Shown here: positions 38,279 to 48,330 of the stretch, one piece after another
Layout of the letters: the number at the start of each line of letters is the position of its first letter
How positions within the stretch are numbered: the stretch's first letter is position 1
NCBI RefSeq assembly: GCF_002252045.1
Contig: NZ_NEFF01000006.1
Coordinates: 1-64,000 of the forward strand
DNA: 64,000 nucleotides
Origin: Ignatzschineria sp. F8392
GTDB lineage: Bacteria; Pseudomonadota; Gammaproteobacteria; Cardiobacteriales; Wohlfahrtiimonadaceae
Reading direction: 5' to 3'
The notes under the pieces: model-generated
Seen by the model: only the letters and a program-made list of their open reading frames with translations
Databases searched by the model: none
What the model was told of the DNA's origin: nothing
Made by a program: the position numbers and the translations under genes

Positions 38279-38416
38279 CACTTTTTCTCCATTCAATAAT
38301 AATGACTATTTAGGTTATGCTTTCAATTTTTAACATATAAAAAATAGCCACCTAATTAAGATTATATACTATATTTATATGCCGCTTTATTTATATTATT
38401 AAATAATCACTAAACT

Positions 38417-40606
38417 CTATTTATGTTTAATTATAAAACATTGTCGTATCTTTGGCCTTTTCTTAAAATCTAAAGGCAATGTTGCTCTTGAGATATCAAC
38501 GATTTCAAACAATTCATTAAGTTGAGGATCTAGACGGAACCCTCGCAAGTTTGTTGAAAACAGTAACTCACCATCGCTTACTAATAGCCTCATCGCATCA
38601 GTAATCAATTGCGTATGATCTCGTTGAATATCTAATACCCCCTCCATTCTCTTCGAATTAGAGAATGTCGGCGGGTCCATAAAGATAAGATCAAACTTAT
38701 CCTTATTTCGTGCCATTAATGGTTTTTTTCGCAAGGTCTCCACTTCCGATCTCAACCATTCAAGCACATCCGCTTGCACCAATTCATGTCCGGCAAAATG
38801 TCCATTTAATGCGAGATTTTTATCTGCCCAACTTAAATAGGTTCGAGAGAGATCCACAGAGAGTGTCTCCGAAGCTCCCCCATTTGCCGCATGAACCGTT
38901 GCACTTCCGGTATAGCAGAAGAGATTTAAGAAACGTTTCCGCTTCGCCTCTCTTCCAATCTTAAATCGCACTTCTCGGTGATCTAAGAATAATCCTGTAT
39001 CTAAATAGTCAGTCAAATTGACTAGAAGTCGCGCTTCCTTCTCTCTAACCTCAAAAAGATGCCCCTCCTCCCCGTAACGCTCATACTGCTGTCGCCCTTT
39101 CTGAACTTGACGACGCTTAATATGGATCTTATCCACGGCAATATGATCAAGAACTAAAGGTGTAATTTGAACCACCTTCATAAATCGTGATTCAACAATC
39201 TCTCTCTTAATCGTAGGTGGTGCTTCATATTCATAGATAACAACCTGATCTTTATAGAGATCGATCGCAACATTAAATTCTGGAATATCGGCATCATAGA
39301 GTCGATAAGCTTCTATCCCCTCTCGTTCTGCCCAGCGAGAGAGATGTCGATAATTCTTCATCAGGCGATTAAAGAAGGATTCTCCCCCCTCTTCAAAGAG
39401 TGCTTCCCGTTCAAGGCGCTGCTCATTATGATCTGCTTTCTCTCGATTAACAAAGTAGCGCTCATCAATCTGAAATTGGAGATAGACACAGTTAAGTGGA
39501 CCATTCCAAAATTTATTGATTCGCTCCGCTTTAATTCCCATCACTCGTCCAAGCTCAGGGTCAGATGTGATAACTCCAGCACTGAATCCTGAATATTGTC
39601 GGAGAAAATCACCTAAATCACGGTAAGTCTCCATCAAGAGACTCTTCTCTCCAAGACGCTCGCCATAGGGAGGATTGGTGACAATTAAACCCGTTTTCAG
39701 ATCTGCATCACGTTGATACTCCTGAAAGCTCATCTGTTTAAAGGTCATATTAGGTAATACGCCTGCACGATCTGCATTTGCTTTAGTAATACCGATCATC
39801 ATAGAGCTCCGCTCAATACCGATCAGTCGCCCTTGATAACGCGCCTTACCCGCCACTGCTCTCGCTTTTGCGTTTTGTAATACCGTTTCCCACTCCGCCG
39901 GTTTAAAAAGGCGCCAACCCATAAATCCAAAGTGAGAGCGATAGAGCCCTGGTGCAATATCTCTCGCCATCAAGGCCGCTTCAATCAAAATTGTTCCGGC
40001 ACCACAAAGCGGATCGATAAAATCTTGATCCTCTGCTGCTTTTTCTGGCCATTTAGAACGATAGAGAAGCGCGGCTGCTAAATTCTCTTTAATAGGGGCC
40101 GCTCCCTGTTCACTTCTAAAACCACGCTTATGAAGCGGCTCACCACTAAAGTCCAGATAGAGCGTATAACGATTTTCAAAAATATGGAGATAGAAACGAA
40201 GATCGGGATTATCAAGGTCAACATTCGGACGACACCCCATCAGATCATTAAAATAATCGACAATAGCATCTTTAACACGAAGTGCCGCAAAATGGGTGTG
40301 AATATTGCCGGCTCGACGTGCAGTCACTTTGGTTGCAAAAGTATCGGTCTCACGCATATGGGTTGACCAAGGAAAGAGTGTTAGCTCTTTATGAAGTTGG
40401 TCGAGCGATTCAAATCGCCCCGATTTTAACTCTAGAAGAAGACGTGATCCACAGCGTGTCCATAAGCATGCATTATATGCATCTTTTATCTCACCCTGAA
40501 ACTCAACACCGGTTCCCGCTTCAACTGCATCGATCCCCAATGCGACTAACTCCTCCTTCACATAGGGGGCTAACCCTTGAGCACAGGTTACATAAAATTT
40601 GGCCAT
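38417..40606 (-). CDS. rlmL: Bifunctional 23S rRNA methyltransferase RlmKL
   Basis: RlmKL methylates 23S rRNA at G2445 (N2) through its N-terminal half and G2069 (N7) through its C-terminal half. The 729 residues begin with a THUMP domain (about 45-155). The first methyltransferase follows, with DPLCGAGTILIEAA near 192 and NPPYGER near 312. The second has LNLFCYTGSATVHAA near 566 and MDPPTFSNSKRME near 660. The fused form is typical of gammaproteobacteria. It is a single-gene unit; about 1.2 kb upstream is non-coding. Confidence 0.96.
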   Translation of the reverse strand: MAKFYVTCAQGLAPYVKEELVALGIDAVEAGTGVEFQGEIKDAYNACLWTRCGSRLLLELKSGRFESLDQLHKELTLFPWSTHMRETDTFATKVTARRAGNIHTHFAALRVKDAIVDYFNDLMGCRPNVDLDNPDLRFYLHIFENRYTLYLDFSGEPLHKRGFRSEQGAAPIKENLAAALLYRSKWPEKAAEDQDFIDPLCGAGTILIEAALMARDIAPGLYRSHFGFMGWRLFKPAEWETVLQNAKARAVAGKARYQGRLIGIERSSMMIGITKANADRAGVLPNMTFKQMSFQEYQRDADLKTGLIVTNPPYGERLGEKSLLMETYRDLGDFLRQYSGFSAGVITSDPELGRVMGIKAERINKFWNGPLNCVYLQFQIDERYFVNREKADHNEQRLEREALFEEGGESFFNRLMKNYRHLSRWAEREGIEAYRLYDADIPEFNVAIDLYKDQVVIYEYEAPPTIKREIVESRFMKVVQITPLVLDHIAVDKIHIKRRQVQKGRQQYERYGEEGHLFEVREKEARLLVNLTDYLDTGLFLDHREVRFKIGREAKRKRFLNLFCYTGSATVHAANGGASETLSVDLSRTYLSWADKNLALNGHFAGHELVQADVLEWLRSEVETLRKKPLMARNKDKFDLIFMDPPTFSNSKRMEGVLDIQRDHTQLITDAMRLLVSDGELLFSTNLRGFRLDPQLNELFEIVDISRATLPLDFKKRPKIRQCFIIKHK

Positions 40607-41833
40607 ACTTTGTCTACTTTCTCTCTCTTCGCTATTTTAAATATTTCTATCTAAATCACTCTACTAATGGAGCGCTTATTCAACTACGCTAACTACTGCT
40701 TATTTACTACTATTTACTACTTTTGCTGCTACTGAGACCTCTATCACAGATCTCTAATTTTCTCTTATTGATTGTCTTACTACGATCCTGCTCTATCTTC
40801 TTCTATCTCTTCTTCTAATATCGATTATCTTACTTTTCGCGATCTAGCGATCTATATAAACCCGTTAATTGAACCGATCAGAGATTGAGTCAAGAACAGA
40901 TCAATAGGTCGATCTTCTTTACCGACCTGCTTTTCCGATCTGATCTTCTTTTCTGATCTATTGCGCTAATATCTGATACGCTAATATCTGACATAGATGC
41001 TGAGTAATTCCGGCTGAAAATATTGGAAAATATTAAAATAGCAACGTTTCATAACTCAGTATTGGATACTGATAACCGCTATTTCTATCAATTAGAGGGG
41101 ACTTATCAATAATGCGTTCATAGATTTTAATCGACAATAGAAAAACTTGTCTATTTAATAGTGCATTGTCGACAGCATTTTTAATAAAAGCTCCAAAAAA
41201 TAGACCATAACTCAATATGTTAATCGCTCAATAACAGGCCCTTTAATTTAATATATCGCCAAAAATATTCAATAAGCATTCCATAAATACTCAATATATA
41301 CTCAATAAATGATGCTGTTTTATCACCCTCTATTGATATTCTTCAATATTCGATATTTACTCAATATTCTATATATGTCGACATTTTATTGTCATATATA
41401 TGCTTAAATATATGCGCTTATTTCGACCGATTTATCCATAGATATCTTATAAAACAGAAGAGTATACTATAAACCTAAATAGAAATGATACATATTAACA
41501 AAAGAGAGCGGAATTATAGGTATATAATTAACTAAATCAATCTGATATAAAAACAAAAATCACGCCTTTATAACCTCTTTTTATCGATATAAAGAGCGAT
41601 CAAATCTCGATGAATCAGCAGCAATAGAGCCTAATATTTGATAACTATTCCTTTGACGCACGGCAACTTTATCACTTGAACTATTGGTGGTTATCTGTCT
41701 ATATTAGTGGGAACGAAAATAACGTTACCAAGAGGATAAATACCCTTCAACATAGAGGGATCTTCTAGTAATGACAAGCACTTTAAGAAAAAAGATAAAT
41801 ATAGATAAATATAATTCAAAGAGGATCACAACT
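40607..41833. other. Long non-coding, AT-rich spacer upstream of the CoA transferase gene
   Basis: This stretch of about 1.2 kb has no supported gene; the only frame of 60 codons (41033-41215, minus) has no recognisable features. It contains degenerate repeats: TTTACTACTA words at 40700-40730, TGATCTTCTTTTC words at 40910-40960, two GCTAATATCTGA copies at 40965-40992, and ACTCAATAT(A/T) words over 41270-41380. The last 130 bases should hold the promoter of the CoA transferase gene. No tRNA, riboswitch or mobile-element remnant was recognised. Confidence 0.55.
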
Positions 41834-43354
41834 ATGAGTACAGATTTAAGCAAAAAAATTCGCCATGAGGCGTTTCTCGACAAGATCGTCTCAGCAGAAG
41901 AAGCCGCATCTTGGATCGAAGATGGTATGACCATCGGGATGAGTGGCTTTACCCTATTTGGTGAACCCAAAGTCTTCCCTAAAGCGCTCTCAGAGAGAGG
42001 CAAAAATGAGAAGTTTAAAGTCAATATTTTCACCGGTGCATCATTAGGTCCAGATGCTGACCAAGCGATGGCTGAAGCAGATATCATCAATCTTCGCCTC
42101 CCTTATCAAGCGAACCCTGTCATGCGTAAGAAGATCAACAGTGGTGAGATGAAATATATTGACCAACATCTCTCTCACACAGCAGAGACTCTTCGTCAAG
42201 GAAATCTCGGTAAAGTTGATTATGCCGTAATTGAAGCAGCGGCCATTACAGAAGATGGTCTTATCATTCCAACAGGATCAGTGGGTAACTCTCCAATCTT
42301 TGTAGAGAAAGCAGATCACGTCATTATCGAACTCAATACTAGTACCCCAGATAGTTATGAAGGGATTCATGATATCTATGTTCCTAAAGATCAAGGTGAC
42401 AATCGTGAAGCGATTCCTGTCTATGATGATCTTAGTAAGCGTATCGGCACTATCGGTATTAAAGTTGATCCAGCGAAAGTTCGTGGTGTGATCCTCTCAG
42501 ATCGTCCTGATATCCCATCACCTCTCTTTGAACCTAATGAAGAGACACAAGCGATTGCAGATAACTTATTAGACTTCTTAGCCAAAGAGGTTGAAGAGGG
42601 TCGTCTAGGTCCTAACTTAGCACCACTTCAATCAGGTGTTGGCTCCGTTGCCAATGCGGTTTTAAGCGGTATGGCCAAATCAGATCGCTTCAAAAACTTA
42701 GTTGTTGCATCTGAAGTATTACAAGATGGAATCTTCGATCTTATCGATGCCGGCGTTGTTGATTTTGCAATTGCAACCGCATTCTCACTCTCGAAGAAAC
42801 GAGTGGATAACTTAGCATCTGATCTTGAGAAATATAAAGATAAGATCCTCTTCCGTCCACAAGAGATCACAAACCATCCTGAAGTGATTCGTCGCCTTGG
42901 TGTTATTGCCTTTAATACAGCATTAGAGGTTGATATCTACGGTAACGTCAACTCAACTCATGTTAGCGGTACCCATGTGATGAATGGTATCGGTGGTTCG
43001 GCAGACTTTGCACGTAATGCGCGCATCACGATCTTCGTTACACAATCGACAGCTAAAGATGGCAACATCTCAACAATCGTTCCTTTTGTAACACATGTTG
43101 ACCATACAAATCACGAGGTTGATGTGATTGTGACAGAGCAAGGCTATGCAGATATTCGTGGTCTTTGCCCAACAGATGCAGCAGAAAAAATTATCGAAAA
43201 CTGTATGCATCCGAAATATAAGGCGCAAGCTCGTAAATACTTTGAAGATGCAAAAGCAAAACGTGGGGGCAATACACCACACCTTCTTGATGAAGCATTC
43301 TCATGGCATATCAACCTTGCTGAAAAAGGAACAATGTTGCTTGATGAGAAATAA
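41834..43354 (+). CDS. Acetyl-CoA hydrolase/transferase family protein, probable succinyl-CoA:acetate CoA-transferase
   Basis: The 506-residue protein belongs to the class I CoA-transferase family that includes AarC, Cat1 and E. coli ScpC. The length fits the AarC-like succinyl-CoA:acetate enzymes. Recognisable segments are TIGMSGFTLFGEPK near residue 33, SGVGSVANAVLSGM near 265, and VTEQGYADIRGLCPTDAAE near 437. AarC-like enzymes let a cell run a modified citric acid cycle or activate acetate. Substrate choice (acetate or propionate) is inferred. GAGG precedes the ATG; a longer frame from 41771 lacks support. Confidence 0.88.
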   Translation: MSTDLSKKIRHEAFLDKIVSAEEAASWIEDGMTIGMSGFTLFGEPKVFPKALSERGKNEKFKVNIFTGASLGPDADQAMAEADIINLRLPYQANPVMRKKINSGEMKYIDQHLSHTAETLRQGNLGKVDYAVIEAAAITEDGLIIPTGSVGNSPIFVEKADHVIIELNTSTPDSYEGIHDIYVPKDQGDNREAIPVYDDLSKRIGTIGIKVDPAKVRGVILSDRPDIPSPLFEPNEETQAIADNLLDFLAKEVEEGRLGPNLAPLQSGVGSVANAVLSGMAKSDRFKNLVVASEVLQDGIFDLIDAGVVDFAIATAFSLSKKRVDNLASDLEKYKDKILFRPQEITNHPEVIRRLGVIAFNTALEVDIYGNVNSTHVSGTHVMNGIGGSADFARNARITIFVTQSTAKDGNISTIVPFVTHVDHTNHEVDVIVTEQGYADIRGLCPTDAAEKIIENCMHPKYKAQARKYFEDAKAKRGGNTPHLLDEAFSWHINLAEKGTMLLDEK

Positions 43355-43433
43355 TCTCTTCTCGAAGGATAATCAACATCAACTATCAATAGAGATCGCT
43401 TATAACTATTTATAGAGATCTCGGTTACACAAT

Positions 43434-43474
43434 AGAGCAGATCAATAGCACAAATCGTTGATCTGCTCTTTTTT
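43434..43474 (+). terminator. Rho-independent terminator of the CoA-transferase gene
   Basis: AGAGCAGATCAA (43434-43445) pairs perfectly with TTGATCTGCTCT (43458-43469), followed by TTTTT. Confidence 0.92.
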
Positions 43475-43609
43475 ATTGCCGATATTCAATATCGTGCCGG
43501 CAATCCATCGATCGATTAGCCCCAAAATGTATCATCTATAAAACAACTGATTATTAATCAATCTCACATCAAAATAGAATCTATGTTAATAATGATGCCT
43601 ATCACATAA

Positions 43610-43647
43610 AACGTTATATAAAATCTTATAGACAACGTTATATAAAA
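43610..43647. repeat. 14-bp direct repeat upstream of the SNF transporter
   Basis: AACGTTATATAAAA is present at 43610-43623 and again at 43634-43647, a centre-to-centre distance of 24 bp. It contains the palindromes AACGTT and TTATATAA. It could be a pair of regulator sites or part of the promoter. Confidence 0.6.
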
Positions 43648-43671
43648 CTAATAAATCTTTTAGGAGGAGTT

Positions 43672-45030
43672 ATGGCTCGCGAAAATTGGAGCAATAAACT
43701 AATCTATATCTCTACCGTCGCAGGTGCGACGATCGGCTTTGGTGCCACATGGCGCTTCCCTTATCTTGTTGGTGAAAATGGGGGAGGTGCTTATCTCTTT
43801 GTCTTCTTTATTGCAATGTTAATCCTAGGTGTTCCGATGCTAGTTGCAGAACATCTTATTGGTCGTAGACTCCATACCAACGTCGTCGACTCCTTTAGTG
43901 GTAAAGGATTAGATCGCCCGATCTCAAAATGGTGGAAAGCCGTAGGGATTATTGCGATTTTAGGCGCATTTGGGATCTTAGCCTACTACATGGTGCTCGG
44001 TGGTTGGGTGATGAGCTATATCGGCGGTATTTCGCTCGGAGAGATCGATCTCTCAACACCATTAAGTGCGGAAGAGGCAAAAAATTTCTTTGAAACATCC
44101 ACCAATAGTCCTTGGAAGATGACGCTCTACACCTTTATCTTTGTAGCAGTCAACTACTATATCTTAGTGAAAGGGGTGATCGATGGTATTGAGCGCGTAA
44201 TCCGTTGGGTAATGCCGATCTTCTTGATCTTAGTATTAGCACTGATGGTTCGTGCCCTCTTTCTTCCTGGTGCATTAGAAGGGGTTAAATTCTATATCAT
44301 TCCCGACTTTAGCAAGATCAACTCCCAAGTGATTCTGCTGGCATTAGGTCAGGTCTTCTTTGCGTTAAGTATCGGCTTTGGCGTGATGGTCACGCTCTCC
44401 TCCTACCTCAACAAGAAAGAGAACCTTGTCGGGATTAGTATCAGTGCCGGCATTATCAATACGCTGATTCCTCTTGCGATCGGTTTTATTATCTTCCCAG
44501 CGCTCTTTTCAGCAGGTATTGAGCCAACTTCCGGCCCTTCACTAGTCTTCCAAGCGTTACCGGCAGTCTTCTCAACGATTCCTTTTGGTGCCTTCTTTGC
44601 ATCGCTCTTCTTCCTACTTCTTCTCCTTGCAGCATTGACCACCTCATTGACTATCTATGAAGTGACCATTACAACCCTGATCGAGAAATTTAAGATGAAG
44701 CGTGCAATGGCGACCTTTATTACACTTGCGGTGATCTTTATCTTTGGAAATATTCCAAGTATCTTGGCAGAGAGTAGCTGGAGTAATGTCCGCATCTTCG
44801 GTATGAATATCTTTGATGCCTTTGACTATATTAGTGCCAATATTCTCTTTATCACCACCAGCCTTCTCTCTGCACTCTTTATCGGCTTTGTCTTAAAGCG
44901 TGAAGTTGCACTCAAAGAGTTGACCAATGAAGGAACGATTAATCAGAAAATTGCGCCGATTCTCTTCTATCACATCAAATTTGTAATCCCGGCATTGATC
45001 CTCTTAATCTTCGCCTTCTCATTTGCATAG
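43672..45030 (+). CDS. SNF-family sodium-dependent transporter
   Basis: The 452-residue inner-membrane protein belongs to the neurotransmitter:sodium symporter family (LeuT fold, about 11-12 helices). The diagnostic TM1 stretch AGATIGFGATWRFPYLVGEN lies at about residues 18-37, with GGGAYLFVFF following. Bacterial members take up amino acids with Na+; the substrate is not known here. TAGGAGGAG sits directly upstream of the ATG. With the alanine and glutamate symporters this is the third sodium-coupled amino-acid transporter in the window. Confidence 0.9.
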   Translation: MARENWSNKLIYISTVAGATIGFGATWRFPYLVGENGGGAYLFVFFIAMLILGVPMLVAEHLIGRRLHTNVVDSFSGKGLDRPISKWWKAVGIIAILGAFGILAYYMVLGGWVMSYIGGISLGEIDLSTPLSAEEAKNFFETSTNSPWKMTLYTFIFVAVNYYILVKGVIDGIERVIRWVMPIFLILVLALMVRALFLPGALEGVKFYIIPDFSKINSQVILLALGQVFFALSIGFGVMVTLSSYLNKKENLVGISISAGIINTLIPLAIGFIIFPALFSAGIEPTSGPSLVFQALPAVFSTIPFGAFFASLFFLLLLLAALTTSLTIYEVTITTLIEKFKMKRAMATFITLAVIFIFGNIPSILAESSWSNVRIFGMNIFDAFDYISANILFITTSLLSALFIGFVLKREVALKELTNEGTINQKIAPILFYHIKFVIPALILLIFAFSFA

Positions 45031-45057
45031 ATAGCGCATCATTAAAGCACCACAAAT

Positions 45058-45130
45058 TTCCCGCAACATAACAGTCTCCCTATCCATTGAACTAAATGGT
45101 AGGAGTTGTTAAGTTGCGGGATTTTATTTT
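45058..45130 (+). terminator. Terminator of the SNF transporter gene
   Basis: TTCCCGCAACATAACA (45058-45073) pairs with TGTTAAGTTGCGGGAT (45107-45122) at nearly every position. ATTTTATTTT follows. The loop is long (33 bases). Confidence 0.75.
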
Positions 45131-45193
45131 GATACATGCTAGCAAGTATCCAAGTATCGTTACCTTAACGATGAGTCATTCTAAAACAAAAAA

Positions 45194-45340
45194 GGCTGTT
45201 GAGTTGCCGGGCCTCACTATCACATACTTCCAAAAATGACATGCCGGCAATGGGCATTGACAATGCCAATCTATACCTGCGGGCATGCAGTAGTGAAAAG
45301 AGTGAAATCATCGGCTCCCGCAGCTCCACTAACCCTCTTA
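45194..45340 (+). repeat. Dispersed structured intergenic repeat, copy A
   Basis: About 147 bp share order and sequence with two copies near 50.3-50.7 kb. Stem 1 is TTGCCGG with CCGGCAA. Stem 2 is GGCATTGACAATGCC. Stem 3 is CTGCGGG with CCCGCAG enclosing the conserved GCAGTAGTGAAAAGAGTG. The copy ends in CCCTCTTA. Confidence 0.85.
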
Positions 45341-45384
45341 TTGCTTAACTTCTTCAACAATAACAACTGATAAATTGCAGGTTT

Positions 45385-47721
45385 TTACTTTTTATCCTTT
45401 CCCAAACGATCTAAGTTCAGACGATTGAGGCTAAGTGAATTTAATAGAACACTCACAGAGCTAAATGCCATCGCGCCACCGGCTAAAATAGGGCTTAAAA
45501 AACCGAGTGCTGCAAAGGGGATGCCGATCACATTATAGATAAAGGCCCAAAAGAGATTTTGGCGAATCTTCCGCATCGTCCCTTCTGAAAGAGTGATCAT
45601 CTTAGGTAATGAACTCAAATCACCATTCATAATGGTCACATCACTCGATTCCATCGCTATATCTGTCCCTGTTCCCATCGCAATACCGATATCAGCAAGC
45701 GCAAGTGCAGGCGCATCATTCATTCCATCACCCACCATAGCAACAGACTCTCCTGCCGTCTGAAGATCTGCCACAATCTTCGCCTTATCCTCCGGCTTGA
45801 GCTCCGCTCTGATCTCATCAGGGCAAAGTCCCACCTCTTCGCCAATCTTCTCTGCCGTACGCTGATTATCCCCTGTTAACATCAAAACTTTGATGCCTCT
45901 TGCCTTTAAGGCCGCAATAGCACCCGCCGAGCTCTCTTTCACGGGATCAGCAATAGCAACAAGTGCAACAAGATCTTGCTCCCGGCTCATTAAAACAACA
46001 GTCTCTCCCCGCGATTCATGCCGGTCGATCAGTGAGGCAAAGGGCGTTAAATCGATATGACGTTCTACCATTAAACGGGGAGAACCGACAAAATAGCGCT
46101 CTTCTGCAATAATCCCCATTAACCCCGCCCCGACTAAAGCTTGAAAATCCTCCACCTGAAAGGAGGCACTCTTCGAGCTGCTTGATAGTGACAACTCCTG
46201 CTCTTGCCCTGCCCCAAAAGCAACAATCGCCTTTGCTAAAGGATGCTCGGAATGGGACTCTAACGCCACTAAATAACGAAGGATCTCACTCCTTTGTGCT
46301 TCTGACACAATCAGTTGAGAATTGACTACAAAATGTTTTACCTCTGGTGCACCCGCTGTAATCGTTCCGGTCTTATCAAGCACAATCGTACTACTTTTAG
46401 CAACCCTTTCGAGCGCTTCCCCATTTTTAATTAAAATCCCTTGCCGCGCACCCACACCGGTTCCTACCATAATCGCTGTCGGCGTCGCTAATCCTAAAGC
46501 ACAAGGGCAAGCGATCACTAAAACCGCAACACTATGCATAATAGCATCACTCCATTCGCCTAAAACCAGACGAGTGACTAAAAGCGTTATAAAGGCGATA
46601 AGAATCACTGCCGGCACAAAGATTGCTGAAACACGATCCGCCAGTTGCTGAATCGGGGCTTTACTCCCCTGCGCCTCATTCACAAGAGTAATGATTTTTG
46701 AGAGTGTACTCTCGTCGGCTCGCTTTAAAGCCTTCATCACTAATGCGCCACTCTGATTGAGCGTTCCGCTATAGAGTAGATCATTCACCCCTTTATCCAC
46801 CGGCAAACTCTCCCCGGTTAACATACTCTCATCCACGGTAGAGTGCCCTGATAGAACAACGCCATCAACAGGAATACTCTTTCCGGGATGTACCAGAAGA
46901 TAATCATTCTCAACAACAGCATCAATCGGTACTTCAACATAGTGTTGCCCCGACTGAGAATTATCGATACGGAGGGCTGTCTCTGCTTGGAGAGACATCA
47001 AGGAGCGAATCGCAGCGCCCGTCCTATTTTTAGCGCGCTCCTCAAAATATTTCCCCAAGAGAATGAGTGTGATAATGACGGCGCTACTTTCAAAGTAGAG
47101 ATGTGTCGGATCACCGCCTAAAAAACCATTATAGAGACTATAGAGATAGGCAGCGGTTGTTCCCATTGCCACAAGTAGATCCATACTCGGCGCTTTTGCT
47201 CGTAGAGAAGCCCATGCCGCCCGATAAAACCTTGCACCAATCCCGAATTGAATCGGCGTCGTTAAAAGGAGCTGTACCCAAGGCAGATGAACGAAGTGGA
47301 CCCAACTCGCCTCACTCCCTAACATCATCGCCATCATGCCTAACAACATCGGCGCACTTAAGATCGCACTGATAATTAGCTCCCAGCGCATACGATTAGC
47401 CGCCTTTGCTTCTGCTACCTGCAACTCTGCCTGATGCGCCTTATCATCGAGCATCGCACCAAACCCTGTCTTCTCGATCTGTGCAATAATCTCCTCAGGA
47501 GTGATTTGAGCAGGATTATATTCAAAAAGCCCACGTTTACTCGCCAGATTAACATTTGCTCGATAGATCCCCTGCTTACGCCCTAAGACACGCTCGATAC
47601 GTCCTGAACAATTAGCACAGGTCATTCCCGTAATCGCAAGATGCAAAAAAGTACGCTCAGAACCCTCTTTTATCGCCTCTTTTGTGATCATTTTATTCAA
47701 TAGATTCTCTTTTTCACTCAT
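45385..47721 (-). CDS. copA: Copper-translocating P-type ATPase
   Basis: CopA exports Cu(I) from the cytoplasm. The 778 residues (ATG at 47719-47721) start with one heavy-metal domain containing [12 protein letters not shown] near residue 32. The membrane metal site is the CPC in [15 protein letters not shown], the phosphorylation site is [11 protein letters not shown], and [14 protein letters not shown] and the YN/MxxS-type copper residues of the last helices ([23 protein letters not shown]) support copper specificity. The start codon overlaps the stop of copY (TGATG), so the two are translationally coupled in one operon under the CopY operator. Confidence 0.96.
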   Translation of the reverse strand: MSEKENLLNKMITKEAIKEGSERTFLHLAITGMTCANCSGRIERVLGRKQGIYRANVNLASKRGLFEYNPAQITPEEIIAQIEKTGFGAMLDDKAHQAELQVAEAKAANRMRWELIISAILSAPMLLGMMAMMLGSEASWVHFVHLPWVQLLLTTPIQFGIGARFYRAAWASLRAKAPSMDLLVAMGTTAAYLYSLYNGFLGGDPTHLYFESSAVIITLILLGKYFEERAKNRTGAAIRSLMSLQAETALRIDNSQSGQHYVEVPIDAVVENDYLLVHPGKSIPVDGVVLSGHSTVDESMLTGESLPVDKGVNDLLYSGTLNQSGALVMKALKRADESTLSKIITLVNEAQGSKAPIQQLADRVSAIFVPAVILIAFITLLVTRLVLGEWSDAIMHSVAVLVIACPCALGLATPTAIMVGTGVGARQGILIKNGEALERVAKSSTIVLDKTGTITAGAPEVKHFVVNSQLIVSEAQRSEILRYLVALESHSEHPLAKAIVAFGAGQEQELSLSSSSKSASFQVEDFQALVGAGLMGIIAEERYFVGSPRLMVERHIDLTPFASLIDRHESRGETVVLMSREQDLVALVAIADPVKESSAGAIAALKARGIKVLMLTGDNQRTAEKIGEEVGLCPDEIRAELKPEDKAKIVADLQTAGESVAMVGDGMNDAPALALADIGIAMGTGTDIAMESSDVTIMNGDLSSLPKMITLSEGTMRKIRQNLFWAFIYNVIGIPFAALGFLSPILAGGAMAFSSVSVLLNSLSLNRLNLDRLGKDKK

Positions 47722-48221
47722 CACTGCGCTCCCTCTTTTTGGCTCGAATAGCTATTTGAACAGACTCTTTTTACCTTTTTATGACAGCTACACTGCCCAA
47801 CAAAACAATCACAAGGGATCTGATCGATCACCTGCTTCTCGGCGATGGTAAGCGCCTCTTTTAGCAGCGGAATATCCTCTTTTGCTAATGCTTGTGCCTG
47901 TAATAATCGAGCAATCTTCTCCGCTCGATCTCGTGCACAGACAAAGCTAAAGAGCGTTGCCGCAGCATGATCCCAAGCCTCTTCCTCTTCAATATTGGGC
48001 TGATAGAGATAGCGGTTGCCCATCTGTTCTGTAATCACCGCCTCTTTTGCCACAAGTCGTGCCAACAATGTCTTGATCGTGGTGGGTTTCCACCCTCTCT
48101 TTTTCGTTAAAACAGCGATCACTTCACGGCTACCCACCGCACCATTCGCCCATAAAACTCGCATCACTTCCCACTCCGATGGGGTGATCTCAATCATCTT
48201 ACGGCGCGCTATCGATTCCAT
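47721..48221 (-). CDS. copY: CopY/TcrY-type copper-responsive repressor (BlaI/MecI family)
   Basis: The protein of 166 residues (ATG at 48219-48221; a GTG at 48233 is the alternative) has the BlaI/MecI winged helix ([17 protein letters not shown], then [20 protein letters not shown]). Its C-terminus has [10 protein letters not shown], an exact CxCxxxxCxC motif as used by CopY to bind copper or zinc. CopY repressors are best known from lactic acid bacteria and enterococci. A palindromic operator lies in the promoter spacer upstream. Copper binding should release the repressor and induce copY-copA. Confidence 0.92.
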   Translation of the reverse strand: MESIARRKMIEITPSEWEVMRVLWANGAVGSREVIAVLTKKRGWKPTTIKTLLARLVAKEAVITEQMGNRYLYQPNIEEEEAWDHAAATLFSFVCARDRAEKIARLLQAQALAKEDIPLLKEALTIAEKQVIDQIPCDCFVGQCSCHKKVKRVCSNSYSSQKEGAQ

Positions 48222-48257
48222 CGATCTCTTCACTCCTCTCTTGCAATTCTCATTCTA

Positions 48258-48286
48258 CTTATCATGACCACAAGTGTAGTCATCAA
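48258..48286 (-). promoter_or_regulatory. copY-copA promoter with CopY operator
   Basis: A near-perfect 20-bp palindrome ATGACTACACTTGTGGTCAT (minus strand, 48264-48283) contains TACACTTGTG, one base from the cop box TACANNTGTA. It lies in the 17-bp spacer between TTGATG (48281-48286) and GATAAG (48258-48263), so a bound repressor would block RNA polymerase. It ends about 40 bp upstream of the copY start. Confidence 0.85.
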
Positions 48287-48330
48287 TAGCTGAAATTATA
48301 AAATTTCTCCCCTCAATTGTCTATAGCGTT

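Larger units (their letters stand above)
43355..43671. other. Spacer with terminator and a 14-bp direct repeat
   Basis: After the CoA-transferase terminator the spacer is AT-rich. It carries two exact copies of AACGTTATATAAAA just upstream of the SNF transporter gene. No coding frame is present. Confidence 0.5.
45031..45384. other. Spacer between the SNF transporter and copA
   Basis: This convergent spacer of about 350 bp holds the transporter's terminator (45058-45130) and one copy of a structured dispersed repeat (45194-45340). No coding frame is supported. No separate terminator for copA was seen apart from the hairpins of the repeat. Confidence 0.6.

Noticed and set aside
41033..41215. 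Minus-strand 60-codon frame in the long spacer
   Set aside because: Composition is non-coding-like and there is no start signal or similarity.
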